DNA of 64,000 nt from Leptolyngbya boryana PCC 6306 (GTDB lineage: Bacteria; Cyanobacteriota; Cyanobacteriia; Leptolyngbyales; Leptolyngbyaceae). Shown here in pieces: positions 18,124 to 27,711 of the stretch. Position numbers and translations under genes: made by a program. How positions within the stretch are numbered: the first letter of the stretch is position 1; every line of letters begins with the position of its first letter. Under the pieces are notes generated by a model, which made no database searches, was not told the DNA's origin, and saw only the letters and a program-made list of their open reading frames with translations. Where the stretch lies: positions 4,296,577 to 4,360,576 of the forward strand of contig NZ_KB731324.1 in assembly GCF_000353285.1 (NCBI RefSeq). The letters are read 5' to 3'.

Positions 18124-20085
18124 CTAAACTCTTCCACGCCCACTCTTCGAGGGTTCCCATAAAACTTGATAAACGTTCGTCGGTTGCTCCCGCCCTTTTA
18201 GTTGAACTGTCCCAACGGCTTGCACTGGAAATTGACCTTCAACCAGCGTAAAGGTCTCTTCACTGATTAAAATTCGGCAGAGTCCACCCTCGATCGATTT
18301 ATCAAAACTTTCAAGCCGTGCTGCTACGTTAACACTATCGCCGATCGCGGTATAGTCCATGCGCTGCTGACCACCTAAGCTGCCTGTAACGACTGTGCCT
18401 GTCGAGATACCTACCCGCATTTGAATCGTGGGATGTCCTTGCTGTGCCCAGCGTTGATTCAGTGCAGCTAGTGCAGCGGACATTTCGATCGCGCATTGCA
18501 CAGCACTGTACGCATCATGAGCAATATCTTTACTAGTTTTACGAGCGATCGGCACACCAAAGACTGCCATAATCGCATCTCCAATAAATTTATCGACCAC
18601 TGCCCCATGCTTCAACACCACTTCCGTCATCGCTTCCATGTATTCATTGAGCCAGATCATCAGCGTTTCAGGGTCGAACCGTTCGGCAATCGTGCTGAAG
18701 TTTTTAATATCGGTAAATAGTACCGTTGCAGTGAGTTTTTGTCCCCGCAGGCGACCTTGGGAAAGCAGTTGATCGCGATCGCGCCAAATCGTCTCAGCAA
18801 TCGTTGGAGTCACATATCGCCCAAAGAGATTCATCACAGTTTGGCGATCGCGCCGCTCGGAGTGGGCAATGTGAACCGTGACGACCATCGCAGACGTGAG
18901 CAGCGCTAAGGCAGGTGGGACAACCGGAATCCACCAGGAAAACACGAATGCTGCAAAGCTTCCGAGTCCTAGCCCTCCGACAGAAATGACTGTGCCTGCT
19001 ACTGCCCAACGCGGCGATCGCACCATCCAGCCTAAGCCTGTTCCAACCCCCGACCACAGCAGAATCCAAACTGCCTCCATTGCATCTGTCCAAACTTGGA
19101 AGCCAGATCGTCCGTCGATCGCAGCACTGATAATTTGACTCGCTAAATTTGCCTGTACCTCAACCCCCGCCATTCTCTCTGGAGTCGTGATCGAGTCGCC
19201 GCTATAGGGAGTGTAAAAGACATCTTTAAGACTTCGAGCTGTCACTCCAATCAAAACAATTTTGCCTCGGAAGGGCTGTCCTTGCGAATCACGCATGAGA
19301 TCAGCAGGCAGTCGGTCTTGAAGCACGTCCATCAGTGACACCGTGCGGAACTTGCCAGAAGCGCCTCGATAGTTCAGCAAGATTTGATAGCCGCCTGCAT
19401 CCGCCGAGACATAGCTCCCATCGCTTGGCTCAAAAATAGGAAAGATCCCATGCCCAAGCTGGAGATACTGTGAATTGGTTTTCGCTGGTTGAGATGTAAT
19501 TCCTTGAGCTTCTAAATAGAGCATTGCAAGGCGTAATCCCAAACTTTCTAAAGATTCTTCTCCATTGGGACTTGTCCAATACAGTAGACCTCGGCGCAGT
19601 TTCCCATCGCCATCAAGGACTACATCGTTTGAAGCAGTTTGATTGCGCTGTTTCAGAATGGGGGGAGGTGCAACCTCGACTTCTGTACTTCCGCCTCGTT
19701 TTTCAATGCCTATCAGGTTAGGGGTTGTCTGGAATACTTTAGCTAGCTCTGAATGTCCTGGCTCTACTGGCAGATCCCGATAGATATCTAAACCGATCGC
19801 TCGCGGCTGTTGCTGCTTAATTTTCATCAACAGTTTGGCAAAGGTAGCATCATCAAACGGATAACGTTTAAGTTGCCGGATATCATTTTCGTTTACGCCT
19901 ACAATAATGACGCGATCGTCAGTTGCTTCTTGGGGACGCAGCCGAACATATTGATCAAATGCCATCCATTCTAAAGATTGTAATGCCCCAGCAACCCGCA
20001 GAAGCACGATTAATCCTGCCACGCTAGGAATTGTGATCCAAAGCACATGAAATTTTCGGATGATTTTAGCAAGTGGTAGAGGCAT
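18124..20085 (-). CDS. CHASE2-domain membrane adenylate cyclase
   Basis: 653 residues. An N-terminal membrane segment (VLWITIPSVAGLIVLLRVAG) is followed by an extracytoplasmic CHASE2 sensor domain (about residues 45-325, including VIIVGVNENDIRQLKRYP and GKIVLIGVTARSLKDVF). Three closely spaced membrane helices (about 335-410) and a class III nucleotidyl cyclase domain (about 450-640) follow. Metal-binding Asp residues lie in LFTDIKNFS and KFIGDAIMAVFG; the Lys of the latter and MDYTAIGDSVN fit an adenylate rather than guanylate cyclase. It should make cAMP in response to an external signal. It is the first gene of the minus-strand group with DUF928 and CHAT-TPR. Confidence 0.92.
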   Translation of the reverse strand: MPLPLAKIIRKFHVLWITIPSVAGLIVLLRVAGALQSLEWMAFDQYVRLRPQEATDDRVIIVGVNENDIRQLKRYPFDDATFAKLLMKIKQQQPRAIGLDIYRDLPVEPGHSELAKVFQTTPNLIGIEKRGGSTEVEVAPPPILKQRNQTASNDVVLDGDGKLRRGLLYWTSPNGEESLESLGLRLAMLYLEAQGITSQPAKTNSQYLQLGHGIFPIFEPSDGSYVSADAGGYQILLNYRGASGKFRTVSLMDVLQDRLPADLMRDSQGQPFRGKIVLIGVTARSLKDVFYTPYSGDSITTPERMAGVEVQANLASQIISAAIDGRSGFQVWTDAMEAVWILLWSGVGTGLGWMVRSPRWAVAGTVISVGGLGLGSFAAFVFSWWIPVVPPALALLTSAMVVTVHIAHSERRDRQTVMNLFGRYVTPTIAETIWRDRDQLLSQGRLRGQKLTATVLFTDIKNFSTIAERFDPETLMIWLNEYMEAMTEVVLKHGAVVDKFIGDAIMAVFGVPIARKTSKDIAHDAYSAVQCAIEMSAALAALNQRWAQQGHPTIQMRVGISTGTVVTGSLGGQQRMDYTAIGDSVNVAARLESFDKSIEGGLCRILISEETFTLVEGQFPVQAVGTVQLKGREQPTNVYQVLWEPSKSGRGRV

Positions 20086-20211
20086 AAGGGAGCCAGAAGA
20101 AGATTACCATTCTGATAATTCTTCCCCAGCAAAGCTTATTCTTCCGGAAAATAAAGTCACTTTAAATACAAGCAATACTGTTGATATTACTTAGGTACAG
20201 GTGTGGAGTGA

Positions 20212-20524
20212 TTGTGGAAACTGTGGCAGTCGGCTTTGATCGGATCGCTCTACTACGGTTACTACATTTACTACAATTACTACAAATGGATTATCCAAGA
20301 AGAGCTACGGAACTATAACAGCAAAAGCTGGTCAGGTGCGCTGTGTTTACTACCCGTTTGTACTGGGTATATCATTATCGCAACTGTTAGCAACTTATGA
20401 TCCTGATGTTCCTGAATCGTTTCGATGGTTCTCCATTCTTGGAATCATTTGGATTTACATTGTGCAGTTCCGACTCGATCGCGATTCAATCTCATTGTTG
20501 AACTCCGCCAGATTCATTTACTGA
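20212..20524 (+). pseudogene. Possible frameshifted small membrane protein gene
   Basis: Two overlapping frames together read as one plausible protein. The first is WQSALIGSLYYGYYIYYNYY..ELRNYNSKSWSG (from a non-ATG start near 20212). After a +1 shift around 20330-20340 the second gives YYPFVLGISLSQLLATYDPD...RWFSILGIIWIYIVQFRL. The joined product would have two or three hydrophobic segments, loosely like small DUF4234-type proteins. It may be a decayed gene or chance. The wider stretch 20086-20650 holds nothing else except the repeat at 20597. Confidence 0.3.
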
Positions 20525-20596
20525 GCCAATATTAGGCGCAGCAACAAGGTGAAACAGTTAAAGATCAGATCGCTGTGAAGGTTAAGATTGAGGAGT

Positions 20597-20643
20597 GAGG
20601 AGATAGAGAGACAAGCAAAAAAATTCTTGCTCCCTATCTCCCC
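20597..20643 (-). repeat. Dispersed G-run/C-run hairpin repeat; possible terminator after pheT-yciI
   Basis: GAGGAGATAG pairs (one mismatch) with CTATCTCCCC around an inner CAAG...CTTG and an A/T run. It is the same family as 11657, 27551 and 39287 and lies 8 bases beyond the stop of the YciI-like gene. Confidence 0.6.
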
Positions 20644-20650
20644 ATCACAA

Positions 20651-20920
20651 CTAAATCGCCTGAATCCACTCCTTCACGTCATACTCCGTCCAGATCTGAT
20701 TCTGCCAATACGGATCAGACTCGATCAGATTCCGAACGATCGCTTCATTCTCCGCTTCATAGATGCCAAACACTTTCGTTACATCTTTCGTCGGTCCGAT
20801 CGTCACTAAAATCCCATTTTCTTTTTGCTTCGCTAACCCATCTAAATGAGCCTGACGATAGGGCGTTCTTTTCTCCAGAACATCGTCACAGTAGCTTCCC
20901 CAAACAACATATTTCGGCAC
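20651..20920 (-). CDS. YciI-like family protein
   Basis: 89 residues from a GTG start preceded by AGAGGTG. The ferredoxin-like YciI fold is indicated by PYRQAHLDGLAKQKENG (conserved His) and VTIGPTKDVTKVFGIYEAENEAIVR with the DPYWQ motif. The biochemical role of YciI proteins is not settled. It lies 10 bases after pheT on the same strand, so it is probably co-transcribed with it. Confidence 0.85.
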   Translation of the reverse strand: MPKYVVWGSYCDDVLEKRTPYRQAHLDGLAKQKENGILVTIGPTKDVTKVFGIYEAENEAIVRNLIESDPYWQNQIWTEYDVKEWIQAI

Positions 20921-20930
20921 AATTTCACCT

Positions 20931-23363
20931 CTAGCTTCTCAACTCAACCCGGAACTTCTCAACCAGTGCTTCGCGCACTTTCTGATGCACCGGGTCTACA
21001 TCTTCATCTTTCAACGTGCGATCGTCAGCCCGATAGACTAATCGGAACGCTAAACTGCGCTGACCTTCTGGAACGCGATCGCCCTTGTATTCATCAAACA
21101 GTTCCACCGATTCTAGTAACTTACCGCCTGCTTTGACGATCGTGCGTTCCAAATCGCTCACGCCTACCTCACGCGACGCATAGAAAGCAATATCGCGATC
21201 GGAAGCGGGATAAGTAGAGAACGATTTGAAAACTGGAACCATTGCTTCATCTGTTTCCAAATGGCGAATGATCACTTCGAGATCCAATTGGAAAACATAA
21301 ACTTCATCCGGTAAGCCGCGCTCTTGACGCAGTTGAGGATGTAACTGTCCAAACGTTCCTAAACGATCGCCTCTGACCCACAGCGAAGCCGTTCGTCCTG
21401 GATGCAAGCGCGGATCGCGTCGATCAGGCTGAAATTCTACAGGTAACCCGACTCGATCGAAGACACTTTCTAAAATGCCTTTCGCCTCAAACCAGGTCAT
21501 CGGCTGATCTTTGCCGCCCCGAACCCACTTACCTTGACTTTGATCTCCACCTAAAATGCCAGCGATCGCTTCAGCTTCAATCAGATCTTCTTCCTGAGTA
21601 AAGACATGCCCAATCTCAAAGCCATTCAAAGCTCCATTGCCTTGCTCAAGGTTGTACTGGAATGCCTCAATTAAGCCATTGATTAGATCAGTTCTCAGCG
21701 CAGAATACTCGGTAAATAAAGGATTCGCGAGAACGATTTGCCGTTCTTCTCCAGGTTTGCCGAGTGAATAATGAATCAATTCGGTCAGCCCCATACCTCG
21801 GAAGGCTTCGCGAACTTTGCGAGAAATCAATTGCTCGATCGACAAATATCCCGGCTCAGTTTTCGCAGGCAATGTATCTGAGAAATTGTTATAGCCATAC
21901 AGCCGCGCAATTTCTTCAATCAGATCAATCTCACGTTCCAAATCTCGATAGCGGTAAGGCGGAACCGTAACATTCCAAGTTTCTGAACCCGTTGATTTCA
22001 ACTCACAGCCTAGTGCTGTCAGAGTGTGTTCCACATCCTTCGCTTGCAATTCCCCAACATCGTCACCGAGTTCAACCATGCCGAGCACTTCTCGAACTCG
22101 TTCAAGTCGTAGCGAGATCGATCTCGTCAACGAACCTTGTCGGGTGTCAACCGTTTCTTGAGCCGTAATCGTTCCACCTGCAAGCTCAAGGATCAGTTGC
22201 ACTGCTCGACGAGCCGCGGTTTCCAAACCTGCCCAGTTCACACCCCGTTCGTAACGAGCAGAGGCTTCGGTTCTCAACCCTTGCGATCGCCCAGATTTAC
22301 GAATTGCAGCCGAGTCAAAAATTGCGGCTTCAAGGAAAACATGCTGAGTGCTATCACTCACTTCTGTTTCTTCACCACCAAACACACCTGCTAGCATTGT
22401 CGGCTTGTCATTGACGGTGATTAATAAAGCCTGCTCTTGCAGCGTGCGATCTTGACCATCAAGCGTTTTCACCAATTCGCCTGATCGCGCAAATCTCACG
22501 CCCATCTCGATTTGATCGGTTCCCGCCACTTTCACCAAACTATCGAAATCAAAAGCATGGAGCGGTTGTCCCCATTCCAGCATGATGTAGTTGGTGATAT
22601 CGACAATATTATTAATCGATCGCACACCCGACGCGAGTAATCGACGCTGCAACCACAACGGCGAAGGCGCGATTTTCACATTCTCGATCAGCGTGCCAAT
22701 ATACGCCGGACAAGCTTGAGCATCTGAAATTTTAATCGACACCGATTTGGTCTTCTGAGACTCAGGCACACTCGGTTCCGGCAAGCGCAACGTTGCACCT
22801 GTTAATGCTGCCACTTCTCGCGCAATACCCACCATGCTCAAAGCGTCTGCTCGATTCGCGGTCGAAGTCAGATCCAAAATCGCGTCATCCAATCCCAACA
22901 AGGGACGCACATCCATACCAGGCGTTAACGCTCCTGTCACAGTTTCATCAAAAATATGGATGCCTTCCGATTCTTTCGTCAAGCCTAACTCTGACAAAGA
23001 GCAAATCATGCCCTTCGATTCCACGCCTCTGAGTTTTGCAGGCTTAATCTTCAAATCGACATTCGGCAAGTATGTGCCTAACGTCGCCACTGCAACAAAA
23101 ATATCAGCGCGCACATTTGCCGCACCGCAAACAATCTGAGACGGACTTTCAGCCCCAATATCCACTGTACAGAGACTTAAGCGATCGGCATTGGGATGTT
23201 GTTCGCGCGTCAGCACTTTTCCGACGACCACGCCATCTGCCCAAGTGCGCCGATCCTCAATGTCTTCCACCTCAAACCCCGCCATCGTCAGCTTTTCCGC
23301 CAACGCCTCTGGAGTCATTGAAATATCTACCAATTCCCGCAACCAGTTCAGAGAGATACGCAT
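20931..23363 (-). CDS. pheT: Phenylalanine--tRNA ligase beta subunit
   Basis: 810 residues, full length. An N-terminal EMAP/tRNA-binding domain ([21 protein letters not shown]), the B3/B4 editing domain, the B5 domain, the catalytic-like core ([13 protein letters not shown]) and a C-terminal anticodon-binding FDX-ACB domain ([14 protein letters not shown]) are all visible. It charges tRNA-Phe with the alpha subunit, which is not in this window. It is divergent from the kinase gene. Confidence 0.98.
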   Translation of the reverse strand: MRISLNWLRELVDISMTPEALAEKLTMAGFEVEDIEDRRTWADGVVVGKVLTREQHPNADRLSLCTVDIGAESPSQIVCGAANVRADIFVAVATLGTYLPNVDLKIKPAKLRGVESKGMICSLSELGLTKESEGIHIFDETVTGALTPGMDVRPLLGLDDAILDLTSTANRADALSMVGIAREVAALTGATLRLPEPSVPESQKTKSVSIKISDAQACPAYIGTLIENVKIAPSPLWLQRRLLASGVRSINNIVDITNYIMLEWGQPLHAFDFDSLVKVAGTDQIEMGVRFARSGELVKTLDGQDRTLQEQALLITVNDKPTMLAGVFGGEETEVSDSTQHVFLEAAIFDSAAIRKSGRSQGLRTEASARYERGVNWAGLETAARRAVQLILELAGGTITAQETVDTRQGSLTRSISLRLERVREVLGMVELGDDVGELQAKDVEHTLTALGCELKSTGSETWNVTVPPYRYRDLEREIDLIEEIARLYGYNNFSDTLPAKTEPGYLSIEQLISRKVREAFRGMGLTELIHYSLGKPGEERQIVLANPLFTEYSALRTDLINGLIEAFQYNLEQGNGALNGFEIGHVFTQEEDLIEAEAIAGILGGDQSQGKWVRGGKDQPMTWFEAKGILESVFDRVGLPVEFQPDRRDPRLHPGRTASLWVRGDRLGTFGQLHPQLRQERGLPDEVYVFQLDLEVIIRHLETDEAMVPVFKSFSTYPASDRDIAFYASREVGVSDLERTIVKAGGKLLESVELFDEYKGDRVPEGQRSLAFRLVYRADDRTLKDEDVDPVHQKVREALVEKFRVELRS

Positions 23364-23554
23364 CCGTCGCCTTCAAAAATCACGCCAAGACAGACCTTAT
23401 TCTATCGCTGTTGCGCCTCTCTCAGCGTTCCTGTTCCCTGCTCTCCCACTTCTGGGTAACCTCTCAATACAAGCTGCGTCTTGCAAACTCACACTTTGCT
23501 TCCCCCCAAAGCTTTGCCATTTTTTGGAATCCACCCTTACAGATTGCTGCCCTC

Positions 23555-25147
23555 ATGAGCTACTGTTTGAACCCAGTCTGCCCAAGCCCAGAAAACCTCG
23601 CCAATACAGAGCGCTGTCAAGCCTGTGGCGCTAGTTTGCTGTTGCGCGATCGTTATCGTGTCTTGCATGCATTAGGACAAGGTGGATTTGGTGCAACGTT
23701 TCTCGCAAAAGATGAATCTCTGCCGGGTCAACCTTACTGTGTGATTAAACAGCTCCGTCCGACCACAACTGCACCTCATGTGATGCAGATGGCGCGAGAC
23801 TTGTTTGAACGGGAAGCCCAAACCTTGGGGCGCATCGGCAATCATCCCCAAATTCCCCGCTTACTCGATTATTTCGAGGCAAATCAAGAATTTTATCTGG
23901 TTCAGGAATATATCAGCGGTTCCACCCTTCAGCAGGAAATCAAACGCTCAGGAGCTTTTAGCGAAGCAGGGGTCAAGCAGTTTCTCAGCGAGATTCTGCC
24001 GATTATGCAGTATGTTCACAGTCATCAAGTGATTCACCGAGATCTTAAACCTGCAAACTTGATTCGGCGATCGCAAGACTGCAAACTTGTGCTGATTGAC
24101 TTTGGAGCCGTCAAAAACCAAGTGAACTCTGTATCTGCCGCGAGTTTATCGGATCAGACTGCACTCACCGCTTATGCGATCGGGACTCCCGGATTTGCGC
24201 CACCCGAACAAATGGCAATGCGTCCGGTTTATGCAAGCGATCTCTATGCATTGGGTGTGACTTGCATTTACTTATTGACCGCAAAATCTCCAAAAGATCT
24301 CGATTACGATCCTGCCACAGGTGAATTGTTGTGGCAAAAACAGGTGCATCTGAGTGAGCACTTTGCAGGCGTTTTGAAGAAAATGCTGGAAGTCTCCGTG
24401 CGGCATCGGTTTCAGTCAGCCAATGAGATTTTACGCGCGTTGGATTTGGAGCCGTATCTCGACAGTTTGGCAAATAGTATGAATAGCGTTTCAACCCGAT
24501 CAACGCTGACAAAACGTGACCCTGATTCTCAACCGAGTTCTCCGGCAGCACGGGCAGCCATGGCAATTCGGGCGCGCAATCAGCGATCGGAATCGACGAA
24601 TTTACAGACCGGAGTGGCTCGGAATCGCGTGATGGCAGCTCGCCCAACGACTCGTGATTCAGGCGGACGAACCGGGAGCAATAGCAACACATCCGGCAAC
24701 AAGACTCAGGCGGCTCCAAAACTTGATTCTGCAACTCTCGTGTCTCTGTACGGTAAGGGTAAACGAGATTTTGCGTCGCATGATCTGTCGCTACTCGCCA
24801 TTCCGAAAATTAATTTGTCAGGCGCTGTGTTTCATCAATCGAATTTGAAACAGATTAATTTACAAGGCGCAAATTTATTCAATGCTGATTTTGGCAAGGC
24901 GAGTTTGCAGCGAGCCAACTTGCGCGATACTAACTTGGCACAAGCTTATTTGAGTAATGCCGATTTAGAAGGGGCAGATTTACGAGGTGCAAATCTTACG
25001 CAAGCGTATTTACTCAATGCGAATTTGCGGAATGCAAATTTGTGTGGCGCAAACCTCACAGGCGCAAAACTCACCGCAGAGCAGTTAGCAATGGCAAAGA
25101 CTAACTGGCTCACCGTCCGCCCAAATGGCAAAAGAGGCATTTTGTAA
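23555..25147 (+). CDS. spkB: Ser/Thr protein kinase with Cys motif and pentapeptide repeats (SpkB-like)
   Basis: 530 residues from the ATG at 23555 (MSYCLNPVC). The same frame extends upstream over pheT but with no protein-like sequence. Four cysteines at 4, 9, 21 and 24 form the N-terminal Cys motif of cyanobacterial kinases. The kinase domain (about 34-300) has the GQGGFGATF loop, Lys65, the HRDLKPAN catalytic loop (Asp163) and DFG at 182-184. A Ser/Arg-rich linker follows to about 400. The last about 110 residues are pentapeptide repeats of A(D/N)L.. type ending near KRGIL. This architecture is that of Synechocystis SpkB, which is redox-sensitive and involved in oxidative-stress and motility control. 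The name is inferred from architecture. Confidence 0.85.
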   Translation: MSYCLNPVCPSPENLANTERCQACGASLLLRDRYRVLHALGQGGFGATFLAKDESLPGQPYCVIKQLRPTTTAPHVMQMARDLFEREAQTLGRIGNHPQIPRLLDYFEANQEFYLVQEYISGSTLQQEIKRSGAFSEAGVKQFLSEILPIMQYVHSHQVIHRDLKPANLIRRSQDCKLVLIDFGAVKNQVNSVSAASLSDQTALTAYAIGTPGFAPPEQMAMRPVYASDLYALGVTCIYLLTAKSPKDLDYDPATGELLWQKQVHLSEHFAGVLKKMLEVSVRHRFQSANEILRALDLEPYLDSLANSMNSVSTRSTLTKRDPDSQPSSPAARAAMAIRARNQRSESTNLQTGVARNRVMAARPTTRDSGGRTGSNSNTSGNKTQAAPKLDSATLVSLYGKGKRDFASHDLSLLAIPKINLSGAVFHQSNLKQINLQGANLFNADFGKASLQRANLRDTNLAQAYLSNADLEGADLRGANLTQAYLLNANLRNANLCGANLTGAKLTAEQLAMAKTNWLTVRPNGKRGIL

Positions 25148-25189
25148 TGACAAAGACTCGCTATTATTAGAAAAACAATCGGTCGAGAT

Positions 25190-25552
25190 ATGTTGATAGC
25201 GGTTATTGTCTTAAATCTTGCGCTGGCTTTGTATGGGTTTTATCTCACCTGGCAAATGTGGCAGTTGCGGCAAGCTTTTTCTAGAGCCGCAGATGCACTG
25301 GTTGTCGCAGAACGGCAAACGCATCAAGTTTTGTATGGTGCACCGATCGCGCTCGAGCGTCAACAGCTCGGCGTACAAAGAATAAGACATACGTATCGCC
25401 AGCTTGAACCGAAAGTTCGGCAGGCACAGCAGGCATTTGCCCTGTTGGGAATGGGGATGGGAATGGGACGATCGCTATTCCTCACCCCTCTCCTAAACCA
25501 ACGCGCGAAAAAATTTGCTACAAAATCAGCTAAAGGACGAATCAATCGCTAG
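25190..25552 (+). CDS. Small membrane-anchored conserved hypothetical protein
   Basis: 120 residues with one N-terminal membrane helix (LIAVIVLNLALALYGFYLTW), then a basic helical region and a Gly/Met run (LLGMGMGMGRS). The family is not recognised. It is on the same strand as the YtxH and DUF948-like genes 80 and 450 bases downstream; the three look like a set of small envelope proteins. Confidence 0.7.
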   Translation: MLIAVIVLNLALALYGFYLTWQMWQLRQAFSRAADALVVAERQTHQVLYGAPIALERQQLGVQRIRHTYRQLEPKVRQAQQAFALLGMGMGMGRSLFLTPLLNQRAKKFATKSAKGRINR

Positions 25553-25634
25553 ATTGCGGTTCAGTCTGGCAGAATGAGGAAAGGTCTGGTGTTACAGAGT
25601 TGGTTTAGTGAGTCGCAAGGGGTAGAGCCAAGAT

Positions 25635-25985
25635 ATGTCTGACAATCGATCGGGATCATTTTTAGGCGGCATGATCATCGGAGCAGCAATGGGGACGATC
25701 GCAGGATTATTAATTGCACCCCGTCCAGGACGAGAAACTCGACAGTTGATCAAAAAGTCGGCAGATGCTCTGCCTGAACTTGCGGAAGATTTATCCACCA
25801 GTGTCCAACTTCAGGCAGATCGCTTTTCTGAGTCTGCGCTGCGAAACTGGGATGACACACTGGGACGATTAAAAGAAGCGATCGCCGCTGGATTGGAAGC
25901 AACCCAGCGTGAGCATCAAATTCTCAGTCGAGAGTCTGAATCGGGGAGCGATCCTAAACCTCCAGTTCGCGATCGTTTGCGCTAA
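25635..25985 (+). CDS. YtxH domain protein
   Basis: 116 residues. The glycine-rich N-terminal membrane segment (FLGGMIIGAAMGTIAGLLIAP) followed by RPGRETRQLIKKSADAL is the YtxH signature. The rest is amphipathic helix. YtxH proteins are small envelope or stress-associated proteins of unknown mechanism. It precedes the DUF948-like gene by 17 bases, a likely operon. Confidence 0.85.
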   Translation: MSDNRSGSFLGGMIIGAAMGTIAGLLIAPRPGRETRQLIKKSADALPELAEDLSTSVQLQADRFSESALRNWDDTLGRLKEAIAAGLEATQREHQILSRESESGSDPKPPVRDRLR

Positions 25986-26002
25986 GCGAGATGAGATGAA
26001 GT

Positions 26003-26566
26003 GTGACTGATCCTATTTTTTGGCTAGGCTTATCGATTTTACTCGTGGCGATCAGTTTGACCGCCCTCTTAACTGTGGCAATTCCTGCATTTAACGAGAT
26101 GGGACGGGCAGCCCGCAGTGCCGAAAAATTATTCGAGACGTTGAATCGGGAGTTGCCACCGACGTTAGAGGCGCTCCGGATTACCGGAAATGAGGTGACT
26201 GATCTCACCGATGATGTGACTCAAGGCGTTCAGAGCGCCAGTCAAGTGGTGAAGCAGGTAGATGAGACTCTGACCGGTGTGAAGCAACAAGCACAGAAAG
26301 CCCAAACAACTGGGCGCAGTGTTTTTGCAGGCGTGAAAGCGGCATGGCGGACTCTGAACCAACCTCAGAATAAATCGCGGCGAGCGAATCGGATGGCGGC
26401 GAGTGGAGATCCGCGATCGCTACCCCACGAACAGAATGGAAATCATCATTTTGAAGAAGTGACTTCTGATCTGGAACTAAATTATGAGTGGGAAGATCAG
26501 GACGAATCGCAGACGAACAAGCCGTCTGAACCTTCGCGATCGCCAGTGCGCCACGACCCAGAATAA
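26003..26566 (+). CDS. DUF948-like membrane protein
   Basis: 187 residues from a GTG start. One N-terminal membrane helix (FWLGLSILLVAISLTALLTV) is followed by a long helical region with repeated T/V/Q spacing (LTDDVTQGVQSASQVVKQVD), typical of DUF948 proteins. The C-terminus is polar and probably disordered. It is coupled to the YtxH gene upstream; the pairing of these two families is frequent in Gram-positives and cyanobacteria. Function unknown. Confidence 0.8.
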   Translation: MTDPIFWLGLSILLVAISLTALLTVAIPAFNEMGRAARSAEKLFETLNRELPPTLEALRITGNEVTDLTDDVTQGVQSASQVVKQVDETLTGVKQQAQKAQTTGRSVFAGVKAAWRTLNQPQNKSRRANRMAASGDPRSLPHEQNGNHHFEEVTSDLELNYEWEDQDESQTNKPSEPSRSPVRHDPE

Positions 26567-26724
26567 GCAAAATTATTGATCCTGTTCCAGCGAGATGAAT
26601 CGCTGACAGCATTCCTATATTAGAATTAGTTAAACAAATGTAAACAAAAATGAGCGTTTATTCTAAATGCATCATTTACGATTACTTTTAATGTTCTTTA
26701 GTGACCCATTCGTGAGATCGTGCT

Positions 26725-27528
26725 ATGCCTAATCTTCGAGTCCGCCGTCTATTTCAAGGTTTGATGGCACTGATGGTCGTCATTTCTGTCTGGACGATCG
26801 CACCAGCGGCACAGGCATATGACAATCCTGATTTATTGCCGGATCATCCGACCAACGTGATTGATTTGGCAAATGAGTTTACGAACACTCAGGAAGAAGC
26901 ACTTTCTGCTGACTTGTCAAAGTTTGAAGCTGAGACGGGCTGGAAATTACGGGTTCTGACACAAAGCGATCGTACACCTGGAACCGCCGTCAAAGGCTTT
27001 TGGGGACTAGATAACAAAAGCGTTTTGTTAGTTGCCGATACACGAGGCGGAAATCTGCTGAATTTTAGTGTGGGTGATGATTTTTATCCCTTGCTGTCTC
27101 GGACGTTTTGGATCGAGTTACAAACTCGATTCGGGAATCAATTTTTCGTGCGAGATAACGGCGGGGATCAAGCCATCTTAGAAGCGTTGGAATCCGTAAA
27201 AGGATGTTTACGCCAGGGTGGATGTAAGGTTGTCCCTGGGTTGCCGCGTGAACAGTGGTTGTTAACCCTGATTACTTCAACGGTTGGAGGGTTAGTGTTT
27301 GGATTTGCAGCACAACCTCGTAAAGAAGGACAGGTCTTCGCTTGGCAGTGGGCGCTGATTTTCTCGCCGCTGTGGGGGATCTTATTTTTGGCGTTTGGAA
27401 TTGGGCCAGTCATCACTCGTACCACCGATTGGTTGCCGCTGTTTCGGAATGTGGCAGGATTTGCGATCGGGGCTTTAGTGGCATTTTTAGCACCCACTTT
27501 GGGTCGATCGTCTACGTCTGAAACTTAA
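26725..27528 (+). CDS. psb32: TPM domain protein, Psb32/TLP18.3-like
   Basis: 267 residues. The signal peptide (LFQGLMALMVVISVWTIAPA, cleavage near AQA-Y) is followed by a TPM domain (NVIDLANEFTNTQEEALSADL...LNFSVGDDFYPLL) on the lumenal or periplasmic side. Then comes a conserved GCKVVPGLPREQW stretch and two or three C-terminal membrane helices. This is the layout of cyanobacterial Psb32 (homologue of plant TLP18.3), which helps photosystem II repair under light stress. The extra C-terminal helices fit the cyanobacterial form. The role is inferred from family. Confidence 0.8.
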   Translation: MPNLRVRRLFQGLMALMVVISVWTIAPAAQAYDNPDLLPDHPTNVIDLANEFTNTQEEALSADLSKFEAETGWKLRVLTQSDRTPGTAVKGFWGLDNKSVLLVADTRGGNLLNFSVGDDFYPLLSRTFWIELQTRFGNQFFVRDNGGDQAILEALESVKGCLRQGGCKVVPGLPREQWLLTLITSTVGGLVFGFAAQPRKEGQVFAWQWALIFSPLWGILFLAFGIGPVITRTTDWLPLFRNVAGFAIGALVAFLAPTLGRSSTSET

Positions 27529-27550
27529 ACCCTAGTAGGAAGATGGAGAG

Positions 27551-27592
27551 ATGGGGAGACGAGGGAACTTCAAATGCTCCCTATCTCCCCAT
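27551..27592 (+). repeat. Dispersed G-run/C-run hairpin repeat
   Basis: ATGGGGAGA (27551-27559) pairs with TCTCCCCAT (27584-27592) with an inner GGGA/TCCC pair. It lies 23 bases after psb32 and may act as its terminator. Same family as 11657, 20597 and 39287. Confidence 0.65.
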
Positions 27593-27711
27593 TTTGCTGA
27601 TCATTTTGACTCGATTCGTGACGAGGTGGTGTGTCAATGCAATTTTTGGGATATTGTTTCCAAGAATTGAGCATGTCCGCTTAGACACAGCCGAGTTCAA
27701 GAGATTCAATC

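Noticed and set aside
23072-23554. 161-codon upstream extension of the SpkB-like kinase
   Set aside because: It overlaps pheT antisense and has no domain; the Cys motif that normally begins these kinases starts at the ATG at 23555.
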